From NCBI GenBank assembly GCA_041875495.1, contig CP112982.1, forward strand, positions 3,534,001 through 3,598,000: 64,000 nt of DNA, read 5' to 3'. The DNA comes from Halomonas sp. CH40 (lineage in GTDB: Bacteria; Pseudomonadota; Gammaproteobacteria; Pseudomonadales; Halomonadaceae). Of the stretch, positions 45,465 through 54,689 are shown piece after piece; position 1 is the first letter of the stretch, and every line of letters starts with the position of its first letter. The translations under genes and the position numbers were made by a program. The notes under the pieces were generated by a model. It was not told the origin of the DNA and ran no database searches. It was given only the letters and a program-made list of their open reading frames with translations.

Positions 45465-47543
45465 TCATACCTGGCCGTAGCGCCCGGCGGCTTCGCCCAG
45501 CCAGCGGCGCACCAACACAGCACTCACATGCGGTTCGCCCTGCAGCTCTCGGGCCAGGGCGCTCACTCTGTCAAGCAGGTCGCCATCGCGTTCCAGATCA
45601 GCGATTTTCATCTGGGCCAGGCCGGTCTGGCGGGTGCCCAGCACTTCACCTGGCCCGCGAATCTGCAAATCCTTTTCAGCAATCTGAAAGCCGTCATTGG
45701 TATCGCGCATCACGCCCAGCCGTTCGCGGGCGCTTTTGGATAGCGGTGAATGATAAAGCAGGACGCAGAAACTCTCGGTACTGCCTCGCCCCACCCGGCC
45801 GCGCAGCTGGTGCAGCTGGGAAAGCCCCAGCCGTTCAGGGTTCTCAATGATCATCAGGCTGGCGTTGGGTACATCCACCCCCACTTCAATGACGGTGGTG
45901 GCCACCAGCAGATCCAGCTCGCCCGCCTTGAAGGCTGCCATCACCTCGGCTTTTTCAGCGGCCTTCATGCGCCCATGCACCAGGCCAATCGCCAGCTCCG
46001 GCAAGGCTTCCGTCAGCTCGTCACGGGTGACTTCAGCCGCCTGGCATTGCAGCGCCTCAGACTCCTCAATCAGGGTACATACCCAGTAAGCCTGACGGCC
46101 ATCGCCGCAGGCAGTACGAATGCGGGTAACCACTTCCGGGCGACGTTCGTCAGAAACGACCACCGTCTTGACCGGCGTGCGCCCTGGCGGCAACTCGTCA
46201 ATGATTGAAACATCCAGATCCGCATAGGCGCTCATCGCTAGGGTGCGCGGAATCGGCGTGGCGGTCATGATCAGCTGATGGGGCGTCAGGCCACCGTCGG
46301 CGCCTTTCTCACGTAGCGCCAAGCGCTGGTGAACCCCAAAGCGGTGCTGCTCATCGATAATCGCCAGCCCTAGGCGCTGGAAGATCACGTCTTCCTGAAA
46401 CAGGGCGTGGGTACCCACTACCATCCGCGCGCGTCCATCTGCAATGGCGGCCTTGGTATCCAGCCGTGCCTTGCCCTTGAGCTTGCCAGCCAGCCAGGCA
46501 ACGTCAATTCCCAGCGGTTCAAACCAGCTCTTGAAAGCCTGGTAATGCTGCTCTGCAAGCAGTTCAGTGGGCGCCATCATCGCTGCCTGACAGCCACCGG
46601 AAAGTGCTGACAGGGCCGCCATGGCGGCCACCACCGTCTTGCCGGAGCCCACATCGCCCTGCACCAGGCGCAGCATCGGCGCGGCACGGGCCAGGTCCAG
46701 GCCAATTTCTTCAATCACCCGCCCCTGGGCGCCGGTCAGGGCAAAGGGCAGCTGGGCCAGAAAACGCATCTGCAGATTGCGCCCTGTGGGCAGCGCGGGG
46801 GCGCCGTCTGACTGGATGCGTAGACGCACCTCGCGCAGGCTGAGCTGGTGGGCCAGCAGCTCCTCAAGCGCCAGCCGCCGGGTGGCAGGATGCTGACCCT
46901 GGGCCAGCTGCTCCAGATCCATCTCCGGCGGCGGCTGGTGAAGAAGATGCAAACTGGCATGCAGGCCGGGCAGGTTGAAGCGCGCCAATAACGCTGCGGG
47001 AATCACATCCGGCAGAGCCTCAGGGTGGGCATCCAGCTGGGCGAGCGCCTGTTGGGTCAGCGCCCGCAAGCGGGCCTGATTGAGCCCTTCGGTCGTCGGG
47101 TAGATAGGGGTAAAGTACTCTTCTACCGGGGCTGCGCCAGCGCTGGTCAAACGGTATTCAGGATGATAGATCTCCAACCCCGTTGCACCCGCCCGAGCTT
47201 CTCCAAAGGCACGCACTCGCACGCCAGGGCGCAATTGCTGCTGTTGGGCGGGCGCAAAATGAAAGAACCGCAGGCTCAAAATGCCGCTGCCATCACTCAG
47301 CCGGATGAGCAGGCTGCGCCGCCGCCCTTTCACCACATCGCTGGCCGTTACCTCGCCCTCGATCACCGCTTCCTGACCGGCATGCAGGCTGCCGATCGGC
47401 GTCAGCCGGGTGCGATCCTGATAACGCAGCGGGAGATGAAACAGCAGGTCACTGATCTTCTCTATGCCCAGCCGTCCAAGCTTCAGCGCCAGGGCTTCAC
47501 CGACGCCTTTAAGTGCCGTGACGGGCGCTTCCAGGCTACTCAT
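45465..47543 (-). CDS. recG: ATP-dependent DNA helicase RecG
   Basis: A 692-residue superfamily-2 helicase remodelling stalled forks and Holliday junctions. The wedge/OB domain covers roughly 1-250 (YQDRTRLTPIGSLHAGQEA), then motif I VQGDVGSGKTVVAAM, DEQHRFGVHQR (motif II), TATPIPRTLAM (III) and the C-terminal RVGRGSTESFC with a TRG motif. Start at MSSLEAP overlaps the oxyR stop (ATGA); a few in-frame codons upstream lie inside oxyR. Length equals E. coli RecG (693). Confidence 0.95.
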   Translation of the reverse strand: MSSLEAPVTALKGVGEALALKLGRLGIEKISDLLFHLPLRYQDRTRLTPIGSLHAGQEAVIEGEVTASDVVKGRRRSLLIRLSDGSGILSLRFFHFAPAQQQQLRPGVRVRAFGEARAGATGLEIYHPEYRLTSAGAAPVEEYFTPIYPTTEGLNQARLRALTQQALAQLDAHPEALPDVIPAALLARFNLPGLHASLHLLHQPPPEMDLEQLAQGQHPATRRLALEELLAHQLSLREVRLRIQSDGAPALPTGRNLQMRFLAQLPFALTGAQGRVIEEIGLDLARAAPMLRLVQGDVGSGKTVVAAMAALSALSGGCQAAMMAPTELLAEQHYQAFKSWFEPLGIDVAWLAGKLKGKARLDTKAAIADGRARMVVGTHALFQEDVIFQRLGLAIIDEQHRFGVHQRLALREKGADGGLTPHQLIMTATPIPRTLAMSAYADLDVSIIDELPPGRTPVKTVVVSDERRPEVVTRIRTACGDGRQAYWVCTLIEESEALQCQAAEVTRDELTEALPELAIGLVHGRMKAAEKAEVMAAFKAGELDLLVATTVIEVGVDVPNASLMIIENPERLGLSQLHQLRGRVGRGSTESFCVLLYHSPLSKSARERLGVMRDTNDGFQIAEKDLQIRGPGEVLGTRQTGLAQMKIADLERDGDLLDRVSALARELQGEPHVSAVLVRRWLGEAAGRYGQV

Positions 47544-48469
47544 GACGGCAGGCCAGTCTCGCAAAGGGGTTTACGGCACTGGGCAATGGCCTGAATCAAG
47601 GCATCAATCGCCTTGGGCCGTGGAAAGCTGGCTCGCCAGGCAATCGCGACCGTTCGGGTGGGGGCCGGCGGCGCAAAGGGGCGGCTGACCAGCAGGGTAT
47701 TTTCGTAGCTCTCCGTACCGAGCGCCGACTGGGGCAAGACGGTAATGCCCAGCCGTGACGCCACCATATGACGAATGGTTTCCAGTGAGCCCCCTTCGGC
47801 AATCAGGGTGTTATTGGGGCTGTTGAGCTTATGGGTGATGGCCGGGCAGGCTTCAAGAATCTGGTCGCGGAAACAGTGGCCCTCGCCAAGGAGTAGCAGC
47901 CGTTCCTTGAGCAGGTCTTCCTTGTAAATCGTGGCACGCTCCACCCAAGGGTGGTTAGAGGGCATCAGGACTTCGAAATGCTCTTCGTAGATAGGCCGGG
48001 TGACAACATCGGTCTCATTGAACGGCAAGGCGACAATAATCACATCCAGCTCACCGCTACGCAGTTTGGCGCGCAGGGTACCGGTCAGCCCTTCTTCGAT
48101 GTACAGCGGCATCTGCGGGGCGGCAGCGGCTAAAGCCGGCACCAGATGGGGGAAAAGATAAGGCCCGATAGTATAGATGGCACCAATGCGCAAGGGGTTG
48201 GCAAGCTGGTCTTTACCGGCGCAGGCCATCGAAAAGATCTGGCTGCTTTGTTCCAGCACCCGCTGCGCCTGGGCAATGATCTTTTCCCCCAGCGGAGTCA
48301 CCTGTACATTCGACTTGGAGCGCTCAAAGAGCGCCACATCAAGCTCTTCTTCCAGCTTTTTGACCGCCACCGACAGCGTCGGCTGAGAAACGTGGCAACG
48401 CTCTGCGGCACGTCCGAAATGACGTTCCTGGGCAAGGGTTACGATATAACGCAGTTCTGTTAAAGTCAT
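47540..48469 (-). CDS. oxyR: Hydrogen-peroxide regulator OxyR
   Basis: A 309-residue LysR-type regulator. The helix-turn-helix (FGRAAERCHVSQPTLSVAVKKLEEEL) is N-terminal. The redox pair is Cys199 and Cys208 (HCFRDQILEAC), the same positions as in E. coli, which form a disulfide on H2O2. GTGTLRAKLRSGELD is the ligand-domain hinge. The start is MTLTELRY; a longer frame has no similarity. The ATGA overlap with recG is the known gammaproteobacterial arrangement. Confidence 0.95.
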   Translation of the reverse strand: MTLTELRYIVTLAQERHFGRAAERCHVSQPTLSVAVKKLEEELDVALFERSKSNVQVTPLGEKIIAQAQRVLEQSSQIFSMACAGKDQLANPLRIGAIYTIGPYLFPHLVPALAAAAPQMPLYIEEGLTGTLRAKLRSGELDVIIVALPFNETDVVTRPIYEEHFEVLMPSNHPWVERATIYKEDLLKERLLLLGEGHCFRDQILEACPAITHKLNSPNNTLIAEGGSLETIRHMVASRLGITVLPQSALGTESYENTLLVSRPFAPPAPTRTVAIAWRASFPRPKAIDALIQAIAQCRKPLCETGLPS

Positions 48470-48630
48470 AAAGCGCAGTGGCATCCTCTCGTGGCAGTCA
48501 CTGGTGTCGTCGTCACCCGCGCGACAACGTCCATTGCTGGCCGACCGGCCAACGCCCGCCAACCCTTATAGCATTCTAATAGAGGGAAGCAGGCGCTAAT
48601 AGGGATACTTTATCGCAGGAGTAAAACCAG

Positions 48631-49518
48631 ATGGGATTCAGCGTATTGATCATTGGCTGTGGCGACATCGGCACAGCCCTTGGGCGCGAGCTGATTGATG
48701 AAGGCCATAGCGTCATCGGCGTTCGCCGCCATGTTGAGGCGCTGGAAGGCAGCGGTATCAAGCCTCTGGCGCTTGACCTTGACCACCTTGATGAAGGCGA
48801 TGCCAAGGCATTGCCCCAGGCAGATTATGTTATCTATACCGTCAGTGCGGACCACTTCGAGGAAGGCGCTTATCAAAGTGCCTACCCTCAGGGCCTGAAG
48901 CGCGTACTGAGCGTCCTTGAACGCCAGGAAACACCGCCTAAGCGGGTCTTTTTTGTATCATCAACCAGCGTTTATGGTCAGCAGGAAGGCGAAACCGTCA
49001 ATGAGCAGAGTCCGACCGACGCGTCGGGCTTTTCGGGTGTATTGATGTGTCAGGCCGAACAGGCGTTGATCAACCATCGGTTACCCGGCAGTGTGGTGCG
49101 CTTTTCCGGCATTTATGGGCCGGGGCGCGACCGCCTTATTCGCCAGGTGGCTGAAGGGCGCGTCGCGGCGGTTACGCCCGTGATGTATTCCAACCGTATT
49201 CATCGTGATGATTGCGCAGGGATTCTCAAACACCTGATGTACTGCGACCAGCAGGGCCAGGCCCTGGAAGACATCTATCTGGGCAGCGATTGCGAACCCG
49301 CCGCCCTGCATGACGTGATGACCTGGATTGCGAAACAGCTCAAGGTAGAAGCAACAGAAACCGTGCAATCGCCGCTGCGCCGTCGGGCCAGCAAGCGCTG
49401 CGATAGTTCCCGTGTGGTCAACAGTGGCTATACCTTTCGCTACCCGAGCTTCCGGGAAGGCTATCAGCAGGTATTGAAGGAAGGCGGCTTTCTTGACGCC
49501 TCTCCGTCAACATCCTGA
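48631..49518 (+). CDS. NAD(P)-dependent epimerase/dehydratase, SDR family
   Basis: A 295-residue atypical short-chain dehydrogenase (YeeZ-like). The nucleotide-binding motif is IIGCGDIGTALGREL, Ser-Thr of VSSTSVYGQQEG and FSGIYGPGRDRLIR follow the extended-SDR pattern with YxxxK absent, as in atypical members. AGGAG nine bases before ATG. Substrate unknown. It is divergent from oxyR, sharing about 160 bases, and convergent with ridA (9-base gap). Confidence 0.85.
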   Translation: MGFSVLIIGCGDIGTALGRELIDEGHSVIGVRRHVEALEGSGIKPLALDLDHLDEGDAKALPQADYVIYTVSADHFEEGAYQSAYPQGLKRVLSVLERQETPPKRVFFVSSTSVYGQQEGETVNEQSPTDASGFSGVLMCQAEQALINHRLPGSVVRFSGIYGPGRDRLIRQVAEGRVAAVTPVMYSNRIHRDDCAGILKHLMYCDQQGQALEDIYLGSDCEPAALHDVMTWIAKQLKVEATETVQSPLRRRASKRCDSSRVVNSGYTFRYPSFREGYQQVLKEGGFLDASPSTS

Positions 49519-49527
49519 AGAACCCGA

Positions 49528-49917
49528 TCAGTCGCCGACGATCATCACCGCTTCGGCTTCTACCTGGGCATCCTTGGGCAGCGCCTTGACGCCTACCGCT
49601 GCCCGCGCTGGGTAAGGCGCGGTGAAGAATTCTTCCATCACCTTGTTGACGATGGCAAAGTTGCCCAGATCAACCAGATAGAGGTTCAGCTTGACGATAT
49701 CCTGCAGCGAGCCTGCTGCTTCTTCACAGACGGCCTGCAGGTTGCTGAATACCTGACGGGCCTGGGCTTCAAAGTCGTCCGAGACAATTTCCATGGTTTC
49801 CGGGTTCAGCGGAATCTGGCCAGACATATAGACAGTATTACCTGCCTTGATTGCCTGAGAGTAAGGGCCGATCGCTGCCGGTGCCTTTTCAGTATTGATA
49901 ACGGCTTTATTGCTCAT
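49528..49917 (-). CDS. ridA: RidA family 2-iminobutanoate/2-iminopropanoate deaminase
   Basis: A 129-residue trimeric YjgF/RidA protein that clears reactive enamine/imine intermediates released by PLP enzymes. [21 protein letters not shown] and the [23 protein letters not shown] end with the catalytic Arg are typical. AAGGAG eight bases before ATG of MSNKAV is better than a GTG three codons earlier. It follows spoT by 41 bases and ends the gmk-rpoZ-spoT-ridA set. Confidence 0.94.
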   Translation of the reverse strand: MSNKAVINTEKAPAAIGPYSQAIKAGNTVYMSGQIPLNPETMEIVSDDFEAQARQVFSNLQAVCEEAAGSLQDIVKLNLYLVDLGNFAIVNKVMEEFFTAPYPARAAVGVKALPKDAQVEAEAVMIVGD

Positions 49918-49958
49918 CTTGAGCACTCCTTAAGAGGTTGGACAGTAGGAAAAAAGAC

Positions 49959-52085
49959 TTACTTGCCCAAGCGGGTAATTTTGCCCACATTGGGGAGATT
50001 GCGCAGACGCTTGATAATCCGGGCCAGATGGACGCGCCCTTTGACGGCCAGCGTCAGGTTGACGGTGGAAAGGCGTTCATCGCGCTCTTCAATACTGATA
50101 CGTTCTATGTTGGCGTCGGCATCAGTCACCAGGGCAGCAAGTTCCGCGACCAGGCCACGACGGCTTTCAATTTCCAGACGCAGCGCAACCGGGAAGTCAT
50201 CATCGATACTTGCCGACCATTCCAGAGTATATAGCTTGTCCGGATCGTGCTTATCGATAATGTTTCTGCATTCGGCACGATGCACCACCAAGCCTTTGCC
50301 CATGGAAAGATAGCCGACAATGGCATCCCCAGGCAGTGGATGACAGCAGCGGGCAAAGCTTGTCACCATGCCCTCACTTCCGCTGATCACCACAGGTTCA
50401 CCGTTATTGACCTGATGAGCGTGGGCGCCTTCGCCTTCCGCCATGTCCACGCAACGCCGCGCGACGACATGAGCTACTCGCTCACCCAGGCCGATGGATT
50501 CAAGCAGCGAATTCAGATCATCTACATCAAGCTCTTTCAGTACGCGCTCGATGACGCCTTCCTCCAACTCTTCCAGGCTAAGTTCAAACGCCGCCAGCGA
50601 TTTGTTCAGCAAACGCCGCCCCAGCTGAAGGGCTTCCGCCTGCTGTTGGTGCTTGAGGGCATGGCGAATGGCGGAGCGTGCCTTGGCGGTGCTGACAAAA
50701 TTAAGCCAGGCAACGTTAGGGCGCGCCGCCGGCGCCGTAATGATTTCAAGCGTCTGGCCGCTTTCCAGGCGGGTTGAAAGAGGCGCCAGCTTGCGGTCAA
50801 TTCGGCAGGCAATGCATTTGTTGCCGATATCGGTGTGCACAAAGTAGGCAAAATCAATCACGGTGGCGCCTTGGGGCAGCTCCATGATGTCGCCTTTGGG
50901 GGTGAAAACGTATATATCGTCGGGGAAAAGATCGTTTTTGACATGTTCGATAAATTCCAGCGAGTCACCTGCATGGCGCTGCATTTCGAGCAGACCCTTG
51001 ACCCAGGCCCGAGCGCGGGCGCGGCTGCCTTCAGCAATCGGATGTGCTGTTTGCCCCGCCTTGTAGAGCCAGTGGGCCGCGATGCCGTTATTCGCCATGG
51101 CTTCCATTTCACGGGTACGGATCTGCACTTCAATCGGCATGCCCCGCGAGCCAAAAAGCGTGGTGTGCAGGCTTTGGTAACCGTTAGCCTTGGGAATCGC
51201 AATGTAATCTTTAAAGCGCCCCGGCACAGGTTTGAAGAGATTATGCACAACCCCCAGAATGCGATAGCAGTTGGCAACATCATCCGTCACGATCCGAAAG
51301 CCAAACACATCCATGATTTCCGCAAAGGGTTTACGCTGGTCGCGCATTTTGCGGTAAATCGACAGCAGATGCTTCTGCCGCCCCATAACGGTACTGTTCA
51401 ACCCTTCATTATCCAGGCTTTGCTGCAGGGTAGCCTGGATCTCACGCATGGCGCTGCGCCGATGGCCACGCGCACTGGACACCGCCCGCTTGATACGTTC
51501 GGCACGCATCGGATAAATGGCCTGGAAGGAAAGGTCTTCCAACTCAACGCGGATGGTATTGATCCCCAGACGACCGGCAATGCGGGCGTAGATTTCCAGG
51601 GTTTCGCGGGCGATACGGCGCTTTTTATCCGGGCGCAGCGCACCCAGCGTGCGCATGTTATGCAGACGGTCTGCCAGTTTGACGATAATCACGCGAATAT
51701 CCCGCGACATCGCCAGTACCATTTTCTGGAAGTTTTCCGCCTGGGCAACCGCCTTGTCTTCAAAGGTGATCTGGGTCAGTTTGGAAACCCCGTCAACCAG
51801 CTCAGCGACCGGTGTGCCGAACTGTGCTTCCAGGGCAGGCTTGTCGACACCGGTATCTTCAATCACATCATGCAGCATGGCGGCCATCAGGCTTTGATGA
51901 TCCATGTGCATGTTAGCCAGGATATTGGCGACTGCCAGCGGATGCGTTACATAAGCTTCACCCGAGCGGCGGCGCTGACCGTCGTGAGCCTGTTCTGCAT
52001 AGTAAAAGGCGCGCTTAACCTGCTGAATCTCATCTGCGGGCAGGTAACCCCCAAGACGATCGGCCAGGTCATCAATCGTAAACAT
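49959..52085 (-). CDS. spoT: Bifunctional (p)ppGpp synthetase/hydrolase SpoT
   Basis: A 708-residue RelA/SpoT protein. The N-terminal HD hydrolase is intact (His48, His72-Asp73 in LHDVIEDTG), then the synthetase region (EIMDVFGFRIV, YIAIPKANGYQSLHTTLFG), a TGS domain (DIYVFTPKGDIMELPQGATVIDFAY) and a C-terminal ACT domain. Hydrolase-active HD supports SpoT over RelA. It lies 21 bases after rpoZ, the usual operon. Confidence 0.95.
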   Translation of the reverse strand: MFTIDDLADRLGGYLPADEIQQVKRAFYYAEQAHDGQRRRSGEAYVTHPLAVANILANMHMDHQSLMAAMLHDVIEDTGVDKPALEAQFGTPVAELVDGVSKLTQITFEDKAVAQAENFQKMVLAMSRDIRVIIVKLADRLHNMRTLGALRPDKKRRIARETLEIYARIAGRLGINTIRVELEDLSFQAIYPMRAERIKRAVSSARGHRRSAMREIQATLQQSLDNEGLNSTVMGRQKHLLSIYRKMRDQRKPFAEIMDVFGFRIVTDDVANCYRILGVVHNLFKPVPGRFKDYIAIPKANGYQSLHTTLFGSRGMPIEVQIRTREMEAMANNGIAAHWLYKAGQTAHPIAEGSRARARAWVKGLLEMQRHAGDSLEFIEHVKNDLFPDDIYVFTPKGDIMELPQGATVIDFAYFVHTDIGNKCIACRIDRKLAPLSTRLESGQTLEIITAPAARPNVAWLNFVSTAKARSAIRHALKHQQQAEALQLGRRLLNKSLAAFELSLEELEEGVIERVLKELDVDDLNSLLESIGLGERVAHVVARRCVDMAEGEGAHAHQVNNGEPVVISGSEGMVTSFARCCHPLPGDAIVGYLSMGKGLVVHRAECRNIIDKHDPDKLYTLEWSASIDDDFPVALRLEIESRRGLVAELAALVTDADANIERISIEERDERLSTVNLTLAVKGRVHLARIIKRLRNLPNVGKITRLGK

Positions 52086-52106
52086 GCAACGCGCCTCACA
52101 TAGCTA

Positions 52107-52364
52107 TCAATCGTCGGTGGAAACAGTCGCATCAGCTGCCGGACGTCGCGGCGCAGCCTCGACAGGCTCATCCAATACGCTATGATTAACCAGACCGGCG
52201 GCAATTTCGCGCAGCGCCATCACGGTGGGCTTGTCGTTTTCCCAGGGCAGCTGGGCTTCCCGGGAGCCGCGCGCCAGCTGGCGGGCTCGCTGGGTGGAAA
52301 TCATCACCAGCTTGAAACGGTTTTCAACATGATCCAGGCAATCTTCAACGGTAACTCGTGCCAT
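52107..52364 (-). CDS. rpoZ: RNA polymerase omega subunit RpoZ
   Basis: An 85-residue omega subunit. [30 protein letters not shown], then [12 protein letters not shown] are the normal core that clamps the beta-prime C-terminus and forms part of a ppGpp site. GGAAGG ten bases before the ATG. A longer frame upstream is not used. The C-terminus ([17 protein letters not shown]) is unstructured. Confidence 0.95.
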   Translation of the reverse strand: MARVTVEDCLDHVENRFKLVMISTQRARQLARGSREAQLPWENDKPTVMALREIAAGLVNHSVLDEPVEAAPRRPAADATVSTDD

Positions 52365-52474
52365 AAATAAAGCGCCTTCCTGTAATAACGGCGGCAAGCC
52401 AGCCAGCGCAATCACCTAAGGGTATCAGCGCGGGCCAACTCGATAGACTAAAAAGATATCCAGAACCCGATAGA

Positions 52475-53107
52475 TTACTCGACGCTGGCCTGCTGTGACA
52501 AGAGTGCAGCCAATAATGGTGCATGCCGATCACGCATTGAGGCCAAGGTCAGACGCTGACTGATCACCAGCGACCTGAGCTCTTCCAGCGCCGTGGTGAA
52601 ATCATCATTGACGACCAGGTAGTCATACTCATCGTAATGAGACATCTCACTGACGGCATCGCGCATGCGCCGGGCTATCACAGCATGCTCATCGGTGCCG
52701 CGGCTGGCCAGGCGATTCTCGAGTTCATGCAGCGATGGCGGCATGATAAAAATCGAGACAGCATGCTTGACCTGCTCACGCACCTGCCGCGCACCCTGCC
52801 AGTCAATTTCCAGAATCACGTCCTGGCCTGCATCCAGGAGTACCTGAACGGCCTGACGGGAGGTGCCATAATAGTGGTCAAATACCTGGGCGTATTCAAA
52901 AAAACCGCCCTGTTGAATCATGGCTTCAAAACCGGCCACATCGGTAAAGTGATAGTTAACGCCGTTGACTTCACCTTCGCGCCGCGCACGGGTGGTATGC
53001 GAGACTGACACCTGAAGGCCATCAAGGCTTTCGATCAGTTCACGCACCAGGCTGGTTTTACCGGCGCCCGATGGGGCAGAAACAACAAAAAGCGTACCTT
53101 GGGACAT
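52475..53107 (-). CDS. gmk: Guanylate kinase Gmk
   Basis: A 210-residue kinase that makes GDP from GMP. P-loop SAPSGAGKTSLVRELI at residues 9-24, GMP-binding SVSHTTRARREGEVNGVNYHF and the DVILEIDWQGARQV core are complete. AGGGAA upstream of the ATG. Separated from rpoZ by 110 bases. Slightly longer C-terminus (SQRLTLASMRDRHAPLL) is family-typical. Confidence 0.96.
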   Translation of the reverse strand: MSQGTLFVVSAPSGAGKTSLVRELIESLDGLQVSVSHTTRARREGEVNGVNYHFTDVAGFEAMIQQGGFFEYAQVFDHYYGTSRQAVQVLLDAGQDVILEIDWQGARQVREQVKHAVSIFIMPPSLHELENRLASRGTDEHAVIARRMRDAVSEMSHYDEYDYLVVNDDFTTALEELRSLVISQRLTLASMRDRHAPLLAALLSQQASVE

Positions 53108-53258
53108 GCAGCGCTTCCCTATTGGCTAAGGAACTTAAAGGTAACCAGTGCAATCAGCCCTGGCGACACCTCCAGATCAAGTAGGTTGTATTGCACTATA
53201 AAGCAGCATTATCGCACAACCATGCGCCCGACTGTAGCACAGGGCAAGGAGAGACCGC

Positions 53259-53870
53259 GTGACACCCACCATGATCCACCAGGGCATGCAGGCGCTCGCC
53301 AAAGCGGACCCAGACGTTGCCAAAGCGACTTCTTGGGTAGGCACGCCGCCAGCACGTGAACGGGAAAAAGGCTTTGAGGCGTTTTTCGCCACCATTGTCA
53401 GTCAGCAGATATCAACGGCGGCAGCCAGCGCTATTCTCCAGCGCCTTCGTGATCAGTTACCTGAACTGAACGCTGAGGCCGTCATGGCCATTGATGCCCA
53501 ACGCCTGCGCGATGCAGGGCTTTCCTGGCGCAAGGTGGATTATGCCAAAGGGCTGGCGGCGGCAACGCTGGACGGCGATTTTGACGCCCAGGCCCTGGAA
53601 AGCATGGATGACGCCACCGCGATTCAGGCCATCACGGCACTGCGCGGATTCGGCCGCTGGAGCGCTGAAATTTACCTGATGTTTTCCCTCAAGCGCGCTG
53701 ATATCTTTCCCGCCGATGACCTGGCACTACGCGTCGCCCTGGGGCGACTCAAGGGGCTGGAGAAACGCCCGACACCCGGCCAGGCACGCGCACTGGTTGA
53801 GCATTGGGCGCCGTGGCGCAGCGTTGGCGCGCTGTTTCTGTGGCATTATTATCGCGGCGCGCCAGCATAG
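53259..53870 (+). CDS. DNA-3-methyladenine glycosylase II, AlkA-like
   Basis: A 203-residue HhH-GPD base-excision glycosylase. The helix-hairpin-helix is TALRGFGRWSAEIYLMFSL (127-145), and the catalytic Asp is in FPADDLALRVALGRL (Asp154). SQQISTAAASAI is the conserved early helix. It lacks the N-terminal domain of E. coli AlkA (282 residues) and so resembles the short AlkA-type enzymes. GTG start with AAGGAG seven bases upstream. It is divergent from gmk. Confidence 0.9.
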   Translation: MTPTMIHQGMQALAKADPDVAKATSWVGTPPAREREKGFEAFFATIVSQQISTAAASAILQRLRDQLPELNAEAVMAIDAQRLRDAGLSWRKVDYAKGLAAATLDGDFDAQALESMDDATAIQAITALRGFGRWSAEIYLMFSLKRADIFPADDLALRVALGRLKGLEKRPTPGQARALVEHWAPWRSVGALFLWHYYRGAPA

Positions 53871-53873
53871 CAC

Positions 53874-54452
53874 TTAGCGCACATCCGTAAGCCGCCCGAT
53901 CACCGTGAGCTCACCGTCTTCAGGCTGCACAACCACCATATCCCCAGAGGCGACGCCGCCGCCCACCAGGGCGGTTATATTCACCTGATGAGTGACCAGC
54001 AATAGGTTGCCGGAGCCCTGCCAATCCAGTATCTGCTGGCGAGCTTCCCGGGTTCGCTGTTCGCGGGCATAACGTTCACTGGCAATAAAGAAAGAGTCCA
54101 GCCAGTCCACCGTCTGCACATCCCCCAGCGCCATTAACTCAGCGGTCTCCAGCACACGGCACCAGTGCGAGGAATAGATGGCATCAACAGGGATACTGCG
54201 TTGCCGAAAAGCATCACCAATGGCCGCAGCCTGAGCGCGCCCCTGGTCTGAAAGATTGCGCTGGGTGGCGCAGTCATCGCGGTTGAAGTTATCAGGATCG
54301 CCCACGCCAGGGGCCAGTGCATGGCGCATAAGAATGACTTGCCCACCTTCCTGTAACGCTTGCCAGGCAGAGGTATTCGCCATACTGGTGGAAGAACCCA
54401 ACAGGGCGATTGACAGCAGTAAAAGGCCAACAAACCCACGCAGCACACCCAT
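53874..54452 (-). CDS. Exported histidine phosphatase family protein
   Basis: A 192-residue branch-1 histidine phosphatase. A signal peptide (about 1-25, LLLLSIALLGSSTSMA) precedes ILMRHALAP (catalytic His44 with Arg43) and later VTHQVNITAL with the second catalytic His. DPDNFNRDDCATQRNLSDQGRAQA is the conserved segment of a periplasmic subgroup of unknown substrate. Probably translocated by Sec. The 25-residue lipoprotein gene lies 50 bases upstream on the same strand. Confidence 0.88.
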   Translation of the reverse strand: MGVLRGFVGLLLLSIALLGSSTSMANTSAWQALQEGGQVILMRHALAPGVGDPDNFNRDDCATQRNLSDQGRAQAAAIGDAFRQRSIPVDAIYSSHWCRVLETAELMALGDVQTVDWLDSFFIASERYAREQRTREARQQILDWQGSGNLLLVTHQVNITALVGGGVASGDMVVVQPEDGELTVIGRLTDVR

Positions 54453-54501
54453 GGCTACCCCCCCTAACGGCTACAGCATCAAAAGGCCCACTTGGTGCTG
54501 C

Positions 54502-54579
54502 TTAGATGAGCGGTACGAAAGGCACATTGATACACCCGGTCAAAGCAAGAGACGCCGCCAAAATCAGTAAAAAACGCAT
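54502..54579 (-). CDS. 25-residue predicted lipoprotein
   Basis: An ORF of 25 codons begins with ATG preceded by AAGGA at a spacing of five bases. The product starts MRFLLILAASLALTGC (a full lipobox, LTGC, Cys16) and ends with INVPFVPLI. All signal-peptide requirements are met, and what remains after processing is only a 10-residue lipopeptide. Function unknown. It may share a transcript with the downstream histidine phosphatase. Too short for usual gene callers, so it is supported mainly by RBS plus lipobox. Confidence 0.7.
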   Translation of the reverse strand: MRFLLILAASLALTGCINVPFVPLI

Positions 54580-54689
54580 GGTGATCCTTAAATATGATTG
54601 TGAATTGAAGTTGCGTCTGATGACGCCTAACGGGCAAATGATACCATCCATGGTACCCGAAGAACCTCTGCCAATAGTGTAAAAAACCC

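Noticed and set aside
50835-52103. A 422-codon plus-strand frame opposite spoT
   Set aside because: Antisense to a fully conserved SpoT; the translation shows no domain, and no ribosome binding site fits.
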